Positions 1 through 8,699 of a stretch of DNA of 64,000 nt are shown here, one piece after another; positions within the stretch are counted from its first letter, which is position 1, and every line of letters begins with the position of its first letter. The DNA is from Algoriphagus aestuarii (GTDB lineage: Bacteria > Bacteroidota > Bacteroidia > Cytophagales > Cyclobacteriaceae). The stretch lies in NCBI GenBank assembly GCA_017051695.1, contig JAFIDK010000001.1:124001-188000 (forward strand), written 5' to 3'. The notes below the pieces were generated by a model, which was not told the DNA's origin, searched no databases, and was given only the letters and a program-made list of their open reading frames with translations. The translations under genes were made by a program, and so were the position numbers.

Positions 1-948
1 TTCCAAAGTAGTATCCATCGACTCAACAATCACATTTAACTGTTGCTCAGAGTTGGGTTGACCTTTAAAAAGACTCGTGAAAAATAATTGGGCACCACTT
101 AACCTTCTAAATGGAGGTAGAAAATTCACATTTTTTGTTCCGATTGTCAGACTGTTTCCTCCTACATCAAATAAGTGTGCATCTTGTTTTATTGTATTTA
201 TCTCTGACCATTGAAAAAAATCTTCCCATCCTATTTTCAAACTAGCACCTTTCTTGGCTATCAGGAAAAAATCAGTATTAAAGTCTGATTTGTTGTATTG
301 AGGAATGACATAAACCTGGTCATCTTGAAGTTCTAAAATTTTGGAAGGAGATCTTTTAGCTGCATCAACCGCTAATTTAAAAGCCATTGAATTATCAAAA
401 AATATATAGCCTTTATCACTTTGTGCATTGAACTCAAAATTGACAACTATTTCGGTTGATGAGACAAAATCTGTCACCAAGGCATATCTTGAACCTTTTA
501 TACCTGGATAGAATAGATCCTTATCTGGTATCAACGGGTTGTTATGTGCAAATAATCCGCAAAAAGTTTTTCCCACGTCTTCTTTTGAAAAAATCGGTTG
601 ATCAGATTTTATAGTGAAACCTTCATAAGTAAGACCAGATTCTATCAGTTTGTAATACCCTTCACCTCCAAACTGTTCTAAAGTAATATTCTCAGATTTC
701 CAAAGTTGTTTTGGCTTTTGTGGCTCCTCAACTTTTGTTGTACCAGTAACCACTGGAATTACTACTTTACTTACTGCTTCAGTAACAGGATTATCATCTT
801 CTTCTTTTTGTGGTACTATTTCAGTGAGGGTAATCGAATTCTTATCAAAAGTACCCGTGACTTGAAATTTTTTATTTTCGCTAAGCGATTGAAGATCTGA
901 AGATTCTATTTCAATTATTCCTTCAAATTTGATTTTTATCTTTGGCAT
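1..948 (-). CDS. Parallel beta-helix-like protein, 3' end outside the window
   Basis: An open frame runs on the minus strand from an ATG at 946-948 through the left edge with no stop (316 codons seen), so the C-terminus is missing. No signal peptide is visible; the start is polar (MPKIKIKFEG). Residues about 1-90 look like a small beta-rich domain plus a linker. Then comes a segment with FSKEDVGKTF and a following Thr/Val-rich stretch, and next a helix with AVDAAKRSPSK leading into ELQDDQVYVIP. This order (DVGK motif, Ala-rich helix, strand ending in a Pro) is typical of the N-terminal cap of pectate-lyase-like right-handed beta-helix proteins and phage tailspike-like proteins. The family assignment is inferred from this pattern only; substrate and location are unknown. 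The adenine-rich leader (taacaataaattt side) is typical for this genome. Confidence 0.6.
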   Translation of the reverse strand, partial: MPKIKIKFEGIIEIESSDLQSLSENKKFQVTGTFDKNSITLTEIVPQKEEDDNPVTEAVSKVVIPVVTGTTKVEEPQKPKQLWKSENITLEQFGGEGYYKLIESGLTYEGFTIKSDQPIFSKEDVGKTFCGLFAHNNPLIPDKDLFYPGIKGSRYALVTDFVSSTEIVVNFEFNAQSDKGYIFFDNSMAFKLAVDAAKRSPSKILELQDDQVYVIPQYNKSDFNTDFFLIAKKGASLKIGWEDFFQWSEINTIKQDAHLFDVGGNSLTIGTKNVNFLPPFRRLSGAQLFFTSLFKGQPNSEQQLNVIVESMDTTLE

Positions 949-1029
949 AACAATAAATTTAACTGGCAAAAAAATTCAATTTTAAAAAGCGATAGAATTT
1001 ACCAACTTTATCAGATAAACAAAATAACA

Positions 1030-1473
1030 ATGATGCTGGAAAAATTAATTTCTAAAATAAATTATATCATTCTTTTTATAGTATCATTTTTCCTGTCATC
1101 CTGCTCCTGCAACCCTGAAAACATAGCAAAATTCGCCATGAAGGGCATGGAAAGTATGATGGGCAAAGGATTTTTGCCATCTGAGGAAATCCGTGCCCTA
1201 GGTGATTTTAGAGGGATGAGTGTCGCATTAAATAGCTCAACAGTGGATGATCACACGGAGTCCACAATCTTTCTTAAATTAGAAAATGGCGATCCGGTAA
1301 AACTTGGAAATCAACCAGAAATTCTAGCCAGAAAATGTGCTGAAATCTATTTGTCTGACTTTGAAAATTCTGAGAATTATAGAGAAATCACTGTTCAATT
1401 TATTCAAACGGACCCCAGTAATCCCGAAAATATGGCCATGCAGGAATATACTTTTGAGACAAAAGACTTCTAA
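1030..1473 (+). CDS. Small lipoprotein of unknown function
   Basis: This 147-residue protein has a short charged N-terminus, a hydrophobic stretch (residues about 10-22) and a lipobox ending LSSC at about residue 25, so it should be a lipid-anchored envelope protein. The mature part is acidic and mixed alpha/beta with no motif I recognise; a Met-rich segment (MKGMESMMGKG) follows the anchor. The start could be the first or the second of two adjacent ATG codons (1030 or 1033). It lies 18 bases before a small membrane protein gene on the same strand, so the two probably form one transcript. Function unknown. Confidence 0.75.
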   Translation: MMLEKLISKINYIILFIVSFFLSSCSCNPENIAKFAMKGMESMMGKGFLPSEEIRALGDFRGMSVALNSSTVDDHTESTIFLKLENGDPVKLGNQPEILARKCAEIYLSDFENSENYREITVQFIQTDPSNPENMAMQEYTFETKDF

Positions 1474-1491
1474 CTTAAACCTATTTACAAT

Positions 1492-1764
1492 ATGGAAATG
1501 CCACCTGAGTTCAAAAAACCAAAAACCACATTAGGTGATTGGGTTATTTCAGTCATTATCAAAAGACTTCCCCTTATCGGCTTTATCATGTTGATTGTAT
1601 GGGCTGTAGATAGCAATACTGATCCGGATAAAGCCAATTGGGCGAAGGCTGAATTGATCGTGAAACTTATTGTTTTCGCTGCAGTGATGATTTTCATTGC
1701 TATTATCGGCTTCGGCGTTTTTACCAATTTTGCCGATGAAATAGACTGGTCAGAATTCGATTGA
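1492..1764 (+). CDS. Small two-helix membrane protein
   Basis: A 90-residue protein with two predicted transmembrane segments (about residues 24-40 and 56-77) separated by a short polar loop, and an acidic C-terminus (DEIDWSEFD). It follows the lipoprotein gene at 1030-1473 by 18 bases on the same strand, which suggests co-expression. The overlapping minus-strand frame at 1485-1727 is a reading-frame shadow. I do not recognise the family; function unknown. Confidence 0.65.
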   Translation: MEMPPEFKKPKTTLGDWVISVIIKRLPLIGFIMLIVWAVDSNTDPDKANWAKAELIVKLIVFAAVMIFIAIIGFGVFTNFADEIDWSEFD

Positions 1765-1852
1765 TGTATTTGAGCTTATAAAAAACCATTTCAATGTCAT
1801 CTTTTTTTGGCATATCAAATACCTTGCGACCTATTAAATCAACCTTACCCAC

Positions 1853-2671
1853 ATGACTATTAAAGCATTTTGCTCTGATGTTGATGGAACTCTTCTCAAC
1901 TCAGACCGGGATTTATCACCTCGCCTTAAATCCATCATCGCCAAATTCCATCCTGATTTCCCTGTAATTCTGGCAAGTTCGAGAATGCCCAACGCCATGA
2001 GGCATCTGGTAAGGGACTTAGGAAAGCCAGATCAACCGCTTGTCAGTTACAATGGTGGCTATGTACTCAGTGCTTCTGGAGAAATCTTAGAATCTGTCAC
2101 GATTCCTTTGGAACTAGTTACAAAAATCACTTCGCTGACAAAAAACACTGACATCCACGTAAGTCTCTACCAAGGTGAAAAATGGTTTGAGGAAAAAGAT
2201 GATTATTGGTCACAAAGGGAAATCAGAAATACAAAAACAGAATGCATTTGGCTTCCAAACATTGAAGTCATGCACCTTTGGTCAAATGATAATTCAGGAG
2301 CCCACAAAGTGATGTGCATGGGAGATTCTCAGGAGATTTCATGGCTTTTTGGAGAACTTCATTTCGAGCATGGCAATGATCTTCATCTCTACCGATCAAA
2401 TGACAACTACCTGGAAATCGCACCTAGATCAATTTCAAAAGCCACAGGGTTAAAGAAAATCCTGGAACATTCCTTCGATTTCGGTATGGAATCGGTCATA
2501 GCTTTTGGGGATAACTACAATGACATCGATTTGCTCCAATCCGTTGGAATGGGAGTCGCAGTAGGAAATGCACGACCCGAAGTGAAGGCTGTTGCCAAAG
2601 AAATAACATTGGGAAACAAAGAGGACGGCGTGGCAGCAACACTTGAAAAGCTTTTATTACAATATTCCTGA
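1853..2671 (+). CDS. Cof-type HAD-IIB phosphatase
   Basis: 272 residues, the usual length for Cof-like haloacid dehalogenase phosphatases acting on small phosphorylated metabolites in the cytoplasm. Motif I is DVDGTLLN at residues 9-16 with the nucleophile Asp9 and acid/base Asp11. Motif II is the Ser in LASSRMPN (about 41-48). The motif III Lys is in SKATGLKKIL (about 196-205), and motif IV is GDNYNDIDLL near residue 223, followed by the family-typical GVAVGNARPEVK. All catalytic residues are present, so the enzyme should be active; the true substrate cannot be read from sequence. Its 3' end overlaps the convergent DUF2461 gene by 15 bases. Confidence 0.93.
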   Translation: MTIKAFCSDVDGTLLNSDRDLSPRLKSIIAKFHPDFPVILASSRMPNAMRHLVRDLGKPDQPLVSYNGGYVLSASGEILESVTIPLELVTKITSLTKNTDIHVSLYQGEKWFEEKDDYWSQREIRNTKTECIWLPNIEVMHLWSNDNSGAHKVMCMGDSQEISWLFGELHFEHGNDLHLYRSNDNYLEIAPRSISKATGLKKILEHSFDFGMESVIAFGDNYNDIDLLQSVGMGVAVGNARPEVKAVAKEITLGNKEDGVAATLEKLLLQYS

Positions 2672-3334
2672 GCCATCTTCTACTTCCTCCACCGCCCTGC
2701 TTAAGAAATCCTGAAAAGGACGCATCGTATGAAAGGTATCCAAAGCAACCTGAATGAATTGCCCTGAATTAATTACTTGGTCTTTTAGAGCTGTGGTGAC
2801 CGTAAAACTCTTCAACTTGAGGTATTCAATAAACTCGTGTTCCGCGTCATAATCTCTTGGACTGGTTTTCAATTTTTCTCCCTGAATCTCCCCAAATGCA
2901 GACTTGAAATTAGGATGATTCTCGATTTTCATAAGTTCCCCACCTGAATAATCGATTTCCTTCCGAATTTTTTTCAAAGTTTCCCCTTGGGGCATCCAGA
3001 TGCCACCACCGATAAATGACTGTCCCGGCTGAATATGCAGGTAATACCCAGGTCCTTCGGATTTCTTTCCTTTAGGGGAAAAATAAGCTGCGAAATTGGT
3101 TTTGTAAGGATCTTTGTTTGCAGAGAATCTTACATCTCTATTTTGTCGAAACACACAATCTTTTGGCTTAAACGCCTCAAAGACTGGCTCTCTTTCAGCC
3201 AATCCTTTCAAAATCACAGCGACATCCTCCAGAAACTCTTCCTTACATTCCAAATACCATTTTTTATTGGCATCAATCCATTCTTTATGATTGTTTTCGG
3301 CAAGTTCGGAGAGAAATTTCAAGTAAGGTCTCAT
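2657..3334 (-). CDS. DUF2461 / TIGR02453 family protein
   Basis: 225 residues, full family length. It shows the conserved N-terminal LSELAENNHKEWIDANK-type segment (few residues after the start), the central FRQNRDVRFSANKDPYKT block and the GPGYYLHIQPGQSFIGGG block that define the family. No catalytic function has been established for it. It is presumably cytoplasmic, as there is no signal peptide. The gene converges on the HAD phosphatase with overlapping stop regions, and lies 52 bases downstream of the murF stop-side region on the opposite half of the locus; no operon partner is evident. Confidence 0.9.
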   Translation of the reverse strand: MRPYLKFLSELAENNHKEWIDANKKWYLECKEEFLEDVAVILKGLAEREPVFEAFKPKDCVFRQNRDVRFSANKDPYKTNFAAYFSPKGKKSEGPGYYLHIQPGQSFIGGGIWMPQGETLKKIRKEIDYSGGELMKIENHPNFKSAFGEIQGEKLKTSPRDYDAEHEFIEYLKLKSFTVTTALKDQVINSGQFIQVALDTFHTMRPFQDFLSRAVEEVEDGSGIL

Positions 3335-3386
3335 TCAGAAAACTGTTGACGGTGAATTTTGATAACTGTCAGAAAAAGATTTTGGT

Positions 3387-4682
3387 TTAAATAAAGTCAA
3401 CCAATCCCTCTAATTTCATCCCTCGGCTTCCTTTTATCAGGATAAGATAATCTTCCAACTTGCTATCCTGAAGCCAGTTTCTAAAGGAAAAAGGATCAGG
3501 AAAATACAAGGCTTTAGGCGCTTTGGTCAAAGCAGAGGCGATCAGCTTTCCGGTGAAGCAAACTTTATCTATTTCGTACTCGCTGACTATTTCCCCCAAT
3601 TTGGCATGTTCAGCCTCCGCATGATCTCCCAATTCGAACATATCCCCCAAAATGATCATCTTATGCTTTTTGCCAGTCATATTCCCAAAAGTCCGGATAG
3701 CAACCTCCATACTCGAAGGATTGGCATTGTAGGCATCTAAAATTATCAGGTTACTGCGCTTTTCTATCAACTGAGAACGCATATTGGATGGTTTGTAGGA
3801 AACAATAGCCTGAACTGCGTCAGCCATCGGCACACCAAAGAATTTTCCCACTGTCAAAGCAGTAGCAATGTTTCCAAAATTGTAGGCGCCGATCAAGGAA
3901 CTTAAATAGACTTCCTTTTCCCCCTCCACTAAAAACTTGACAAATGGATTTGCTTCCACAAAATCAACTTGACAAAAATCTCCTTTTGCTGGATAGAGAA
4001 TCGGATTCTCAAAACGCTTAGCCAAATTGGATAAAATCGGATCCTGGGAATTGATAAAAACTGTCCCTTTATTTTTCCTGAGATGCTGAAAAAGTTCTGT
4101 TTTGGTTTTCAAAACACCTTCTGGACCACCCATTCCTTCCAAATGTGCTTTTCCGATATTCGTGATAAAGCCATGCGTTGGTTCGGCGATTTCACACAAT
4201 TCCTGAATATCTCCTTGTTTATTTGCTCCCATTTCCACGATTGCCAACTCTGCCTCTGCTGAAATAGAAAGCAAGGTCAAAGGAACTCCTATATGATTGT
4301 TCAAATTCCCGACAGTGGCAACTGTCTTGAATTTCTTTTGTAAAACAGCATTCAGCAATTCTTTGGAAGTGGTTTTACCATTTGATCCAGTCAGTCCAAT
4401 AATCGGAATATCCAATTGTCTCCGATGATAATTTGCCAAGTCCTGAAGCATTTTCAGGCAATCTTTCGCTAGAAAATAGCGTTCATCATCCTCGATGAAA
4501 TACTTTGGATCATCTATAACCACCAATGAAGCCCCCATTTCTAATGCCTTAGGTGCAAATTCATTTGCATCGAAATTTGGCCCTTTCAATGCAAAAAAGA
4601 GGTTCCCTTTTTCAATTTTGCGGGTATCGGTGCTGACTCCTGTACTTTTCTTAAAAAGATCGTAGAGAATAGAAATATTCAT
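3387..4682 (-). CDS. murF: UDP-N-acetylmuramoyl-tripeptide--D-Ala-D-Ala ligase
   Basis: 431 residues, the usual MurF length. It catalyses the ATP-dependent addition of D-Ala-D-Ala to UDP-MurNAc-tripeptide, the last cytoplasmic step of the peptidoglycan precursor. The N-terminal domain begins with SRKI-like STDTRKIEKGNLFFALKG, which binds the UDP part. The ATP loop is GSNGKTTS at residues 99-106. Further Mur ligase blocks are LSISAEAELAIVEMGANK, the HLEGMGGPEGV segment carrying the conserved Glu/His region, and LDAYNANPSSM in the C-terminal domain, which is the MurF-type DxYNANP motif. It stands alone, away from the dcw cluster, and is divergent from the T9SS cargo gene at 4773. Confidence 0.96.
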   Translation of the reverse strand: MNISILYDLFKKSTGVSTDTRKIEKGNLFFALKGPNFDANEFAPKALEMGASLVVIDDPKYFIEDDERYFLAKDCLKMLQDLANYHRRQLDIPIIGLTGSNGKTTSKELLNAVLQKKFKTVATVGNLNNHIGVPLTLLSISAEAELAIVEMGANKQGDIQELCEIAEPTHGFITNIGKAHLEGMGGPEGVLKTKTELFQHLRKNKGTVFINSQDPILSNLAKRFENPILYPAKGDFCQVDFVEANPFVKFLVEGEKEVYLSSLIGAYNFGNIATALTVGKFFGVPMADAVQAIVSYKPSNMRSQLIEKRSNLIILDAYNANPSSMEVAIRTFGNMTGKKHKMIILGDMFELGDHAEAEHAKLGEIVSEYEIDKVCFTGKLIASALTKAPKALYFPDPFSFRNWLQDSKLEDYLILIKGSRGMKLEGLVDFI

Positions 4683-4772
4683 TTTGAAAGAATTTTACTC
4701 CCAAAATAAACGAATCATTCACATCTTTGAGGTGATACATCCGTATTAATTTTAGATTTCTGTTTCTGGTTT

Positions 4773-6860
4773 ATGCGAAAATTTTTATTCCCAATTTTAT
4801 TCCTTGTCTCATTACACGCATATTCTCAAGAAGTCTACACTTTTTCAGAAACAACTCCGGTAGAAATAAATGGTACCCTGCTCTCCTCACCTTTTTCAGG
4901 AGGAATCAATTCTGCTCAAATCCAAACGATCGATCTAGATGGAGATCAGATCGAGGAATGGGTAATTTGGGATATCAACTCCAGGCAATTGCAGGTTTAC
5001 AAAAAGAACGGAGAAGTATTTACTCATTTGCCTGAGCTCTCTTATTTTTTCCCGGAAGAAATCTCTGGTTTTTTGGTCCTAAAAGACTTTGATCAAGATG
5101 GACGAAAGGACCTATTTACTTCCACTTCGTTGGGAATCAAAGTTTTTAAAAACACCTCATCTGCAGATCAGATAACTTGGGAAGTTGCTCAAAACTTCCT
5201 GAAAATTGATGGTTTGGGAAATATCCAGGCCAATAATCTAGACACTCCTTTGATTCAGGACCTTGATGGAGACGGGGATTTGGACCTGGTGATATTCAAT
5301 TTTGCATCAGGTGATTATCTGGAATTTTATGAAAACACAAGTGTAGATAGAACCGGCAATCCTAATGTAGACGGTTTTGCTTTTCCGGTTACACATTGGG
5401 GAAATTTTGAGTTTTGTGGCTGCGGTGAAATCAGTGTTGGCAGAACCTGTAGTGGCATTGACTTGCGAATTTCCACGGATGAAAACGCCAAAACTCAGCA
5501 CAGTGGAGGACATAGTATTTTATATCAGGATTTTGATCAAGACGGGATTCCAGATTTATTACTAGGCAGAGATGAGTGCACAAAGCTTTATTTTCTGCCC
5601 AATTCAGGAACGGCAGATGAACCTCTATTTTCTGAAATATCAAGTGAAATACCTGGTTTTGGACTACTTCCTGAGTTTCCTATTTTTCACACAGCCCAAG
5701 AAATCAAGGGCGACTTAATCATAGGTTTAAACACAAATGAAACAGCCGCTACTTTTGGGATTGATTTTGAAAATTCTATAGTCAAGCTCGACAATTCAGG
5801 ACAGCTTACTTCTCCCTACCTTCAAAATCAAATGATCGATCTTGGGGAAAACAGCCGACCTCTATTTATTGGTAATAAAAATGAAGGTTCGATTTTTATT
5901 CTCTCCAACAAGCTAGTTGATGAACAGATCAGAAGTAAACAATCGTTTTTTCATTTGGAAGATGGCACTTTCCTAGAGACAGAAGTGCTCAATTCTCTGT
6001 TGGACGCACTGAACCTCACAGATGCCCAAAACATTTTGTTCACAGATAAACAAGAGAATTTTCATGACATCATTTCTGGGATTTCTACAACCAATGGAAT
6101 TCCTTCCCAAAAGTTATTTGAGTTAAACAACTCAAAAACTGAATATCTCCCAATCAGTTTTTCAGGCTATAATCCCAGTCGAGGGGACTTTCTTCAGTTT
6201 TTCAATTACGAATCCAAAGACCTCATGCTTGTAGCTGCTCAAAGTGGGAGTTTGGATTTGTATGAGCTTGATTTTAGCACAATGAATGCAACATTAATCG
6301 AAGAGAATTTTTTAGGCTTTGTGGACAATCCCGCTAATAGAAATCTATCAGTAGCTGTCTACAACAAGCCAAAACCGGATCTGTTTGCAGCGGACCAGCT
6401 AGGGAAATTGATAAAGATTTCTGATTTCATGAATTCAAGTACGAGAACAGATGTTTTGGTCGAAATCGGAAACCAAAACCTTCCAACCCGCTTGGGTAGA
6501 AATACCTGGATCACTGTGGTCCGACCTGTTTTTGAAGGCACACCTGATTTGATTTTGGGTACAAGAGCCGGAGGATTGATTTATTTGAAATCTAAAAGTT
6601 CTGAAAATCCTGGTGGTGAAGGAGAATTTAAAATCAGGGTCTATCCAAACCCTAGCGATGGTCCGATTAAAATAATTTCTAACCTTCCTGCGACTGGTCG
6701 GTTGGTGAATTCCATGGGTCAGGTTTTACTTGAAAACATTCAAATTGAAGCGAATAAGGAGCTGGAAATCCAAGCTGGCTTTTTCCCTCCAGCTCTATAT
6801 ATACTTCAATTGGAGGTAAATGGAAAATTCTCAGCTTCCAGAAAAATCTGGCTCCAGTAA
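4773..6860 (+). CDS. T9SS-exported VCBS/FG-GAP repeat protein
   Basis: 695 residues. A signal peptide (residues 1-18, ending HAYSQ) precedes several FG-GAP/VCBS-type calcium-binding repeats with Asp-rich loops: LKDFDQDGRKDL (about 108-119), LQDLDGDGDLDL-like (about 163-174) and YQDFDQDGIPDLLLG (about 250-264). These repeats are known to form beta-propeller blades. The last ~80 residues are a type A T9SS sorting domain: IRVYPNPSDGPIKI, then LVNSMGQVLLE and ALYILQLEVNGK. The protein is therefore expected to cross the outer membrane and be surface-attached or released. A Cys cluster (FCGCGEISVGRTC, about residue 215) is unusual and may hold disulfides or metal. Role inferred as adhesion or surface binding. 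Confidence 0.9.
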   Translation: MRKFLFPILFLVSLHAYSQEVYTFSETTPVEINGTLLSSPFSGGINSAQIQTIDLDGDQIEEWVIWDINSRQLQVYKKNGEVFTHLPELSYFFPEEISGFLVLKDFDQDGRKDLFTSTSLGIKVFKNTSSADQITWEVAQNFLKIDGLGNIQANNLDTPLIQDLDGDGDLDLVIFNFASGDYLEFYENTSVDRTGNPNVDGFAFPVTHWGNFEFCGCGEISVGRTCSGIDLRISTDENAKTQHSGGHSILYQDFDQDGIPDLLLGRDECTKLYFLPNSGTADEPLFSEISSEIPGFGLLPEFPIFHTAQEIKGDLIIGLNTNETAATFGIDFENSIVKLDNSGQLTSPYLQNQMIDLGENSRPLFIGNKNEGSIFILSNKLVDEQIRSKQSFFHLEDGTFLETEVLNSLLDALNLTDAQNILFTDKQENFHDIISGISTTNGIPSQKLFELNNSKTEYLPISFSGYNPSRGDFLQFFNYESKDLMLVAAQSGSLDLYELDFSTMNATLIEENFLGFVDNPANRNLSVAVYNKPKPDLFAADQLGKLIKISDFMNSSTRTDVLVEIGNQNLPTRLGRNTWITVVRPVFEGTPDLILGTRAGGLIYLKSKSSENPGGEGEFKIRVYPNPSDGPIKIISNLPATGRLVNSMGQVLLENIQIEANKELEIQAGFFPPALYILQLEVNGKFSASRKIWLQ

Positions 6861-6924
6861 AAACCCTGAAGCTTTGTTGATTGGATAATATGAGCTAGCT
6901 TAATGCAGCATATAAAACCAACCC

Positions 6925-8634
6925 ATGAAGCAATTATACTTTTATTTACTTGGCTGTTTACTATTAATCAGTTGCTCTTCGGACAAATCCGAACCAGCAG
7001 ATTTAGTCTTTTTAAACGGAAGCATTTACACCGTTGATGAATCAAATCCACAAGTTGAAGCTGTGGCAGTCAAAGACGGGATAATTTTGGCTGTAGGAAG
7101 TTCCGATGAGATTGGAGACTACATTTCTGATCAAACCCAGGTTGTGGACCTTTTAGGAATGACAATGACTCCAGGACTCATCGAATCCCACGCGCACTTG
7201 ATGGGGATAGGCTATAACAAACTGGAACTGGATCTGATGTATGTCAAAACCTATGATGAACTGGTCGAAAAAGTAGCCGAAGCTGTGGCCAAGGCAAAGC
7301 CGGGAGATTGGATCACTGGTAGGGGATGGCATCAGGATAAATGGATCGAGAAGCCAGAAAAAATGGTCAAAGGATTCCAAACCAACGATCAATTAAACGA
7401 TGTTTCTCCCAACAATCCGGTTTTTCTAAGACATGCCTCTGGCCATGCGACCTTTGCCAATGATAAAGCTCTGGAAATGGCAGGGATTACTAATCTTAAA
7501 GGAGAGCGTCCTGGGGAAGTGGAAGGTGGAGAAATTATTTTAGACGAATTAGGCAATCCAACAGGAGTTTTGACGGAAAGAGCCTCAGGACTTGTTCAAA
7601 GGCTAGTTCCTCAAGAGACTCCAGAAAGAGCAGCTCAGGCCTTGACTTTAGCACTTCAGGAATTGGCAGAAAAAGGAATTACTAGCTTCCACGATGCGGG
7701 AAGTGGTCAAGAAACCATTGATTTGCTACTTAAATTCAAGCAAGAAGGAAAACTGACCTCAAGACATTATATGATGCTTGCCGGAAGTAATCCAGAGCTG
7801 TTAGAGAATTGGTACCAAAAAGGGCCGATGATCGACAGTGTGGATCATCTTTTCACGGTCAGATCTATCAAATTATTTTGTGATGGAGCCTTAGGTTCCA
7901 GAGGAGCTTGGTTATTGGAAGAGTATTCTGATAGACCGGGACACTTTGGGCATGAAACGCTCCCGATGGAAGTGGTGGGACAGGTTTCCGAAAAAGCCAT
8001 TCCAGCAGGATTTCAGGTTTGTTCGCATGCCATTGGAGATCGTGCCAATCGGGAAGTTTTGGATCAATATGAATCCGCATTTTCAAAATTTCCTGATTCC
8101 AAAGATCTGAGATTCCGAATTGAGCATGCACAGCATATCGATCTGGAAGACATTCCGAGATTTGGAGAAATGGGAGTCATCGCAGCCATGCAAGCGATCC
8201 ATTTGAGTTCGGATAGGCCTTGGGCTATTGATCGATTGGGAGAAAAGCGAATTGTGGATGGCGCCTATGTTTGGCAAAAATTGATGCAAAGCGGTGCTGT
8301 AGTCGCAAACGGAACTGATGCACCTGTGGAGCCAGTAGATCCAATTCCTTCTTTTTTTGCTTCGGTAAGTAGACAAACCCTAGAAGGAACCCCGGAAGGA
8401 GGCTATGAAGGAAGTCAAAAAATGACCCGTCAAGAGGCATTGAAATCCTATACTTTAGATGGCGCTTATGCTGAATTTGAGGAAAATTACAAAGGCTCTA
8501 TCGAGGTTGGGAAAGCTGCGGATTTTACGGTTTTTGACAAAAACATTATGGAAATCCCAGAATCCGAAATCTTGGAAAGCAAGGTGATGATGACGATAGT
8601 TGGGGGGAAAATAGTCTTCCAGAAATCAGAATAA
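6925..8634 (+). CDS. Lipoprotein amidohydrolase (YtcJ-like, Amidohydrolase_3)
   Basis: 569 residues with lipobox LLISC (Cys17), so probably membrane-anchored in the periplasm. The metal-dependent hydrolase fold is clear: ADLVFLNGSIYTVD and the small beta domain, then the first metal motif SHAHLMG (His89, His91). Further ligand motifs are SFHDAGS, VCSHAIGDRAN, RIEHAQHID and the late Asp in NGTDAPVEP. The C-terminal KAADFTVFDKN strand closes the beta domain. This matches the YtcJ/exoenzyme-regulatory amidohydrolase group, whose substrates are mostly undefined (N-acyl or formyl amides). A strong terminator follows 37 bases after the stop. The gene is probably monocistronic or read from the T9SS gene 64 bases upstream. 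Confidence 0.93.
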   Translation: MKQLYFYLLGCLLLISCSSDKSEPADLVFLNGSIYTVDESNPQVEAVAVKDGIILAVGSSDEIGDYISDQTQVVDLLGMTMTPGLIESHAHLMGIGYNKLELDLMYVKTYDELVEKVAEAVAKAKPGDWITGRGWHQDKWIEKPEKMVKGFQTNDQLNDVSPNNPVFLRHASGHATFANDKALEMAGITNLKGERPGEVEGGEIILDELGNPTGVLTERASGLVQRLVPQETPERAAQALTLALQELAEKGITSFHDAGSGQETIDLLLKFKQEGKLTSRHYMMLAGSNPELLENWYQKGPMIDSVDHLFTVRSIKLFCDGALGSRGAWLLEEYSDRPGHFGHETLPMEVVGQVSEKAIPAGFQVCSHAIGDRANREVLDQYESAFSKFPDSKDLRFRIEHAQHIDLEDIPRFGEMGVIAAMQAIHLSSDRPWAIDRLGEKRIVDGAYVWQKLMQSGAVVANGTDAPVEPVDPIPSFFASVSRQTLEGTPEGGYEGSQKMTRQEALKSYTLDGAYAEFEENYKGSIEVGKAADFTVFDKNIMEIPESEILESKVMMTIVGGKIVFQKSE

Positions 8635-8670
8635 TAAAATCTGAAATTTAAATATTACAAGAATTTCCTG

Positions 8671-8698
8671 AACCTGCTTTTGAGAAGCAGGTTTTTTT
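8671..8698 (+). terminator. Rho-independent terminator after the amidohydrolase gene
   Basis: A perfect 9-bp stem (aacctgctt at 8671-8679, aagcaggtt at 8685-8693) with a 5-base loop is followed by a run of T to 8698. It ends the plus-strand transcript of the amidohydrolase and abuts the convergent gene whose stop codon begins at 8700. Confidence 0.92.
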
Positions 8699-8699
8699 A

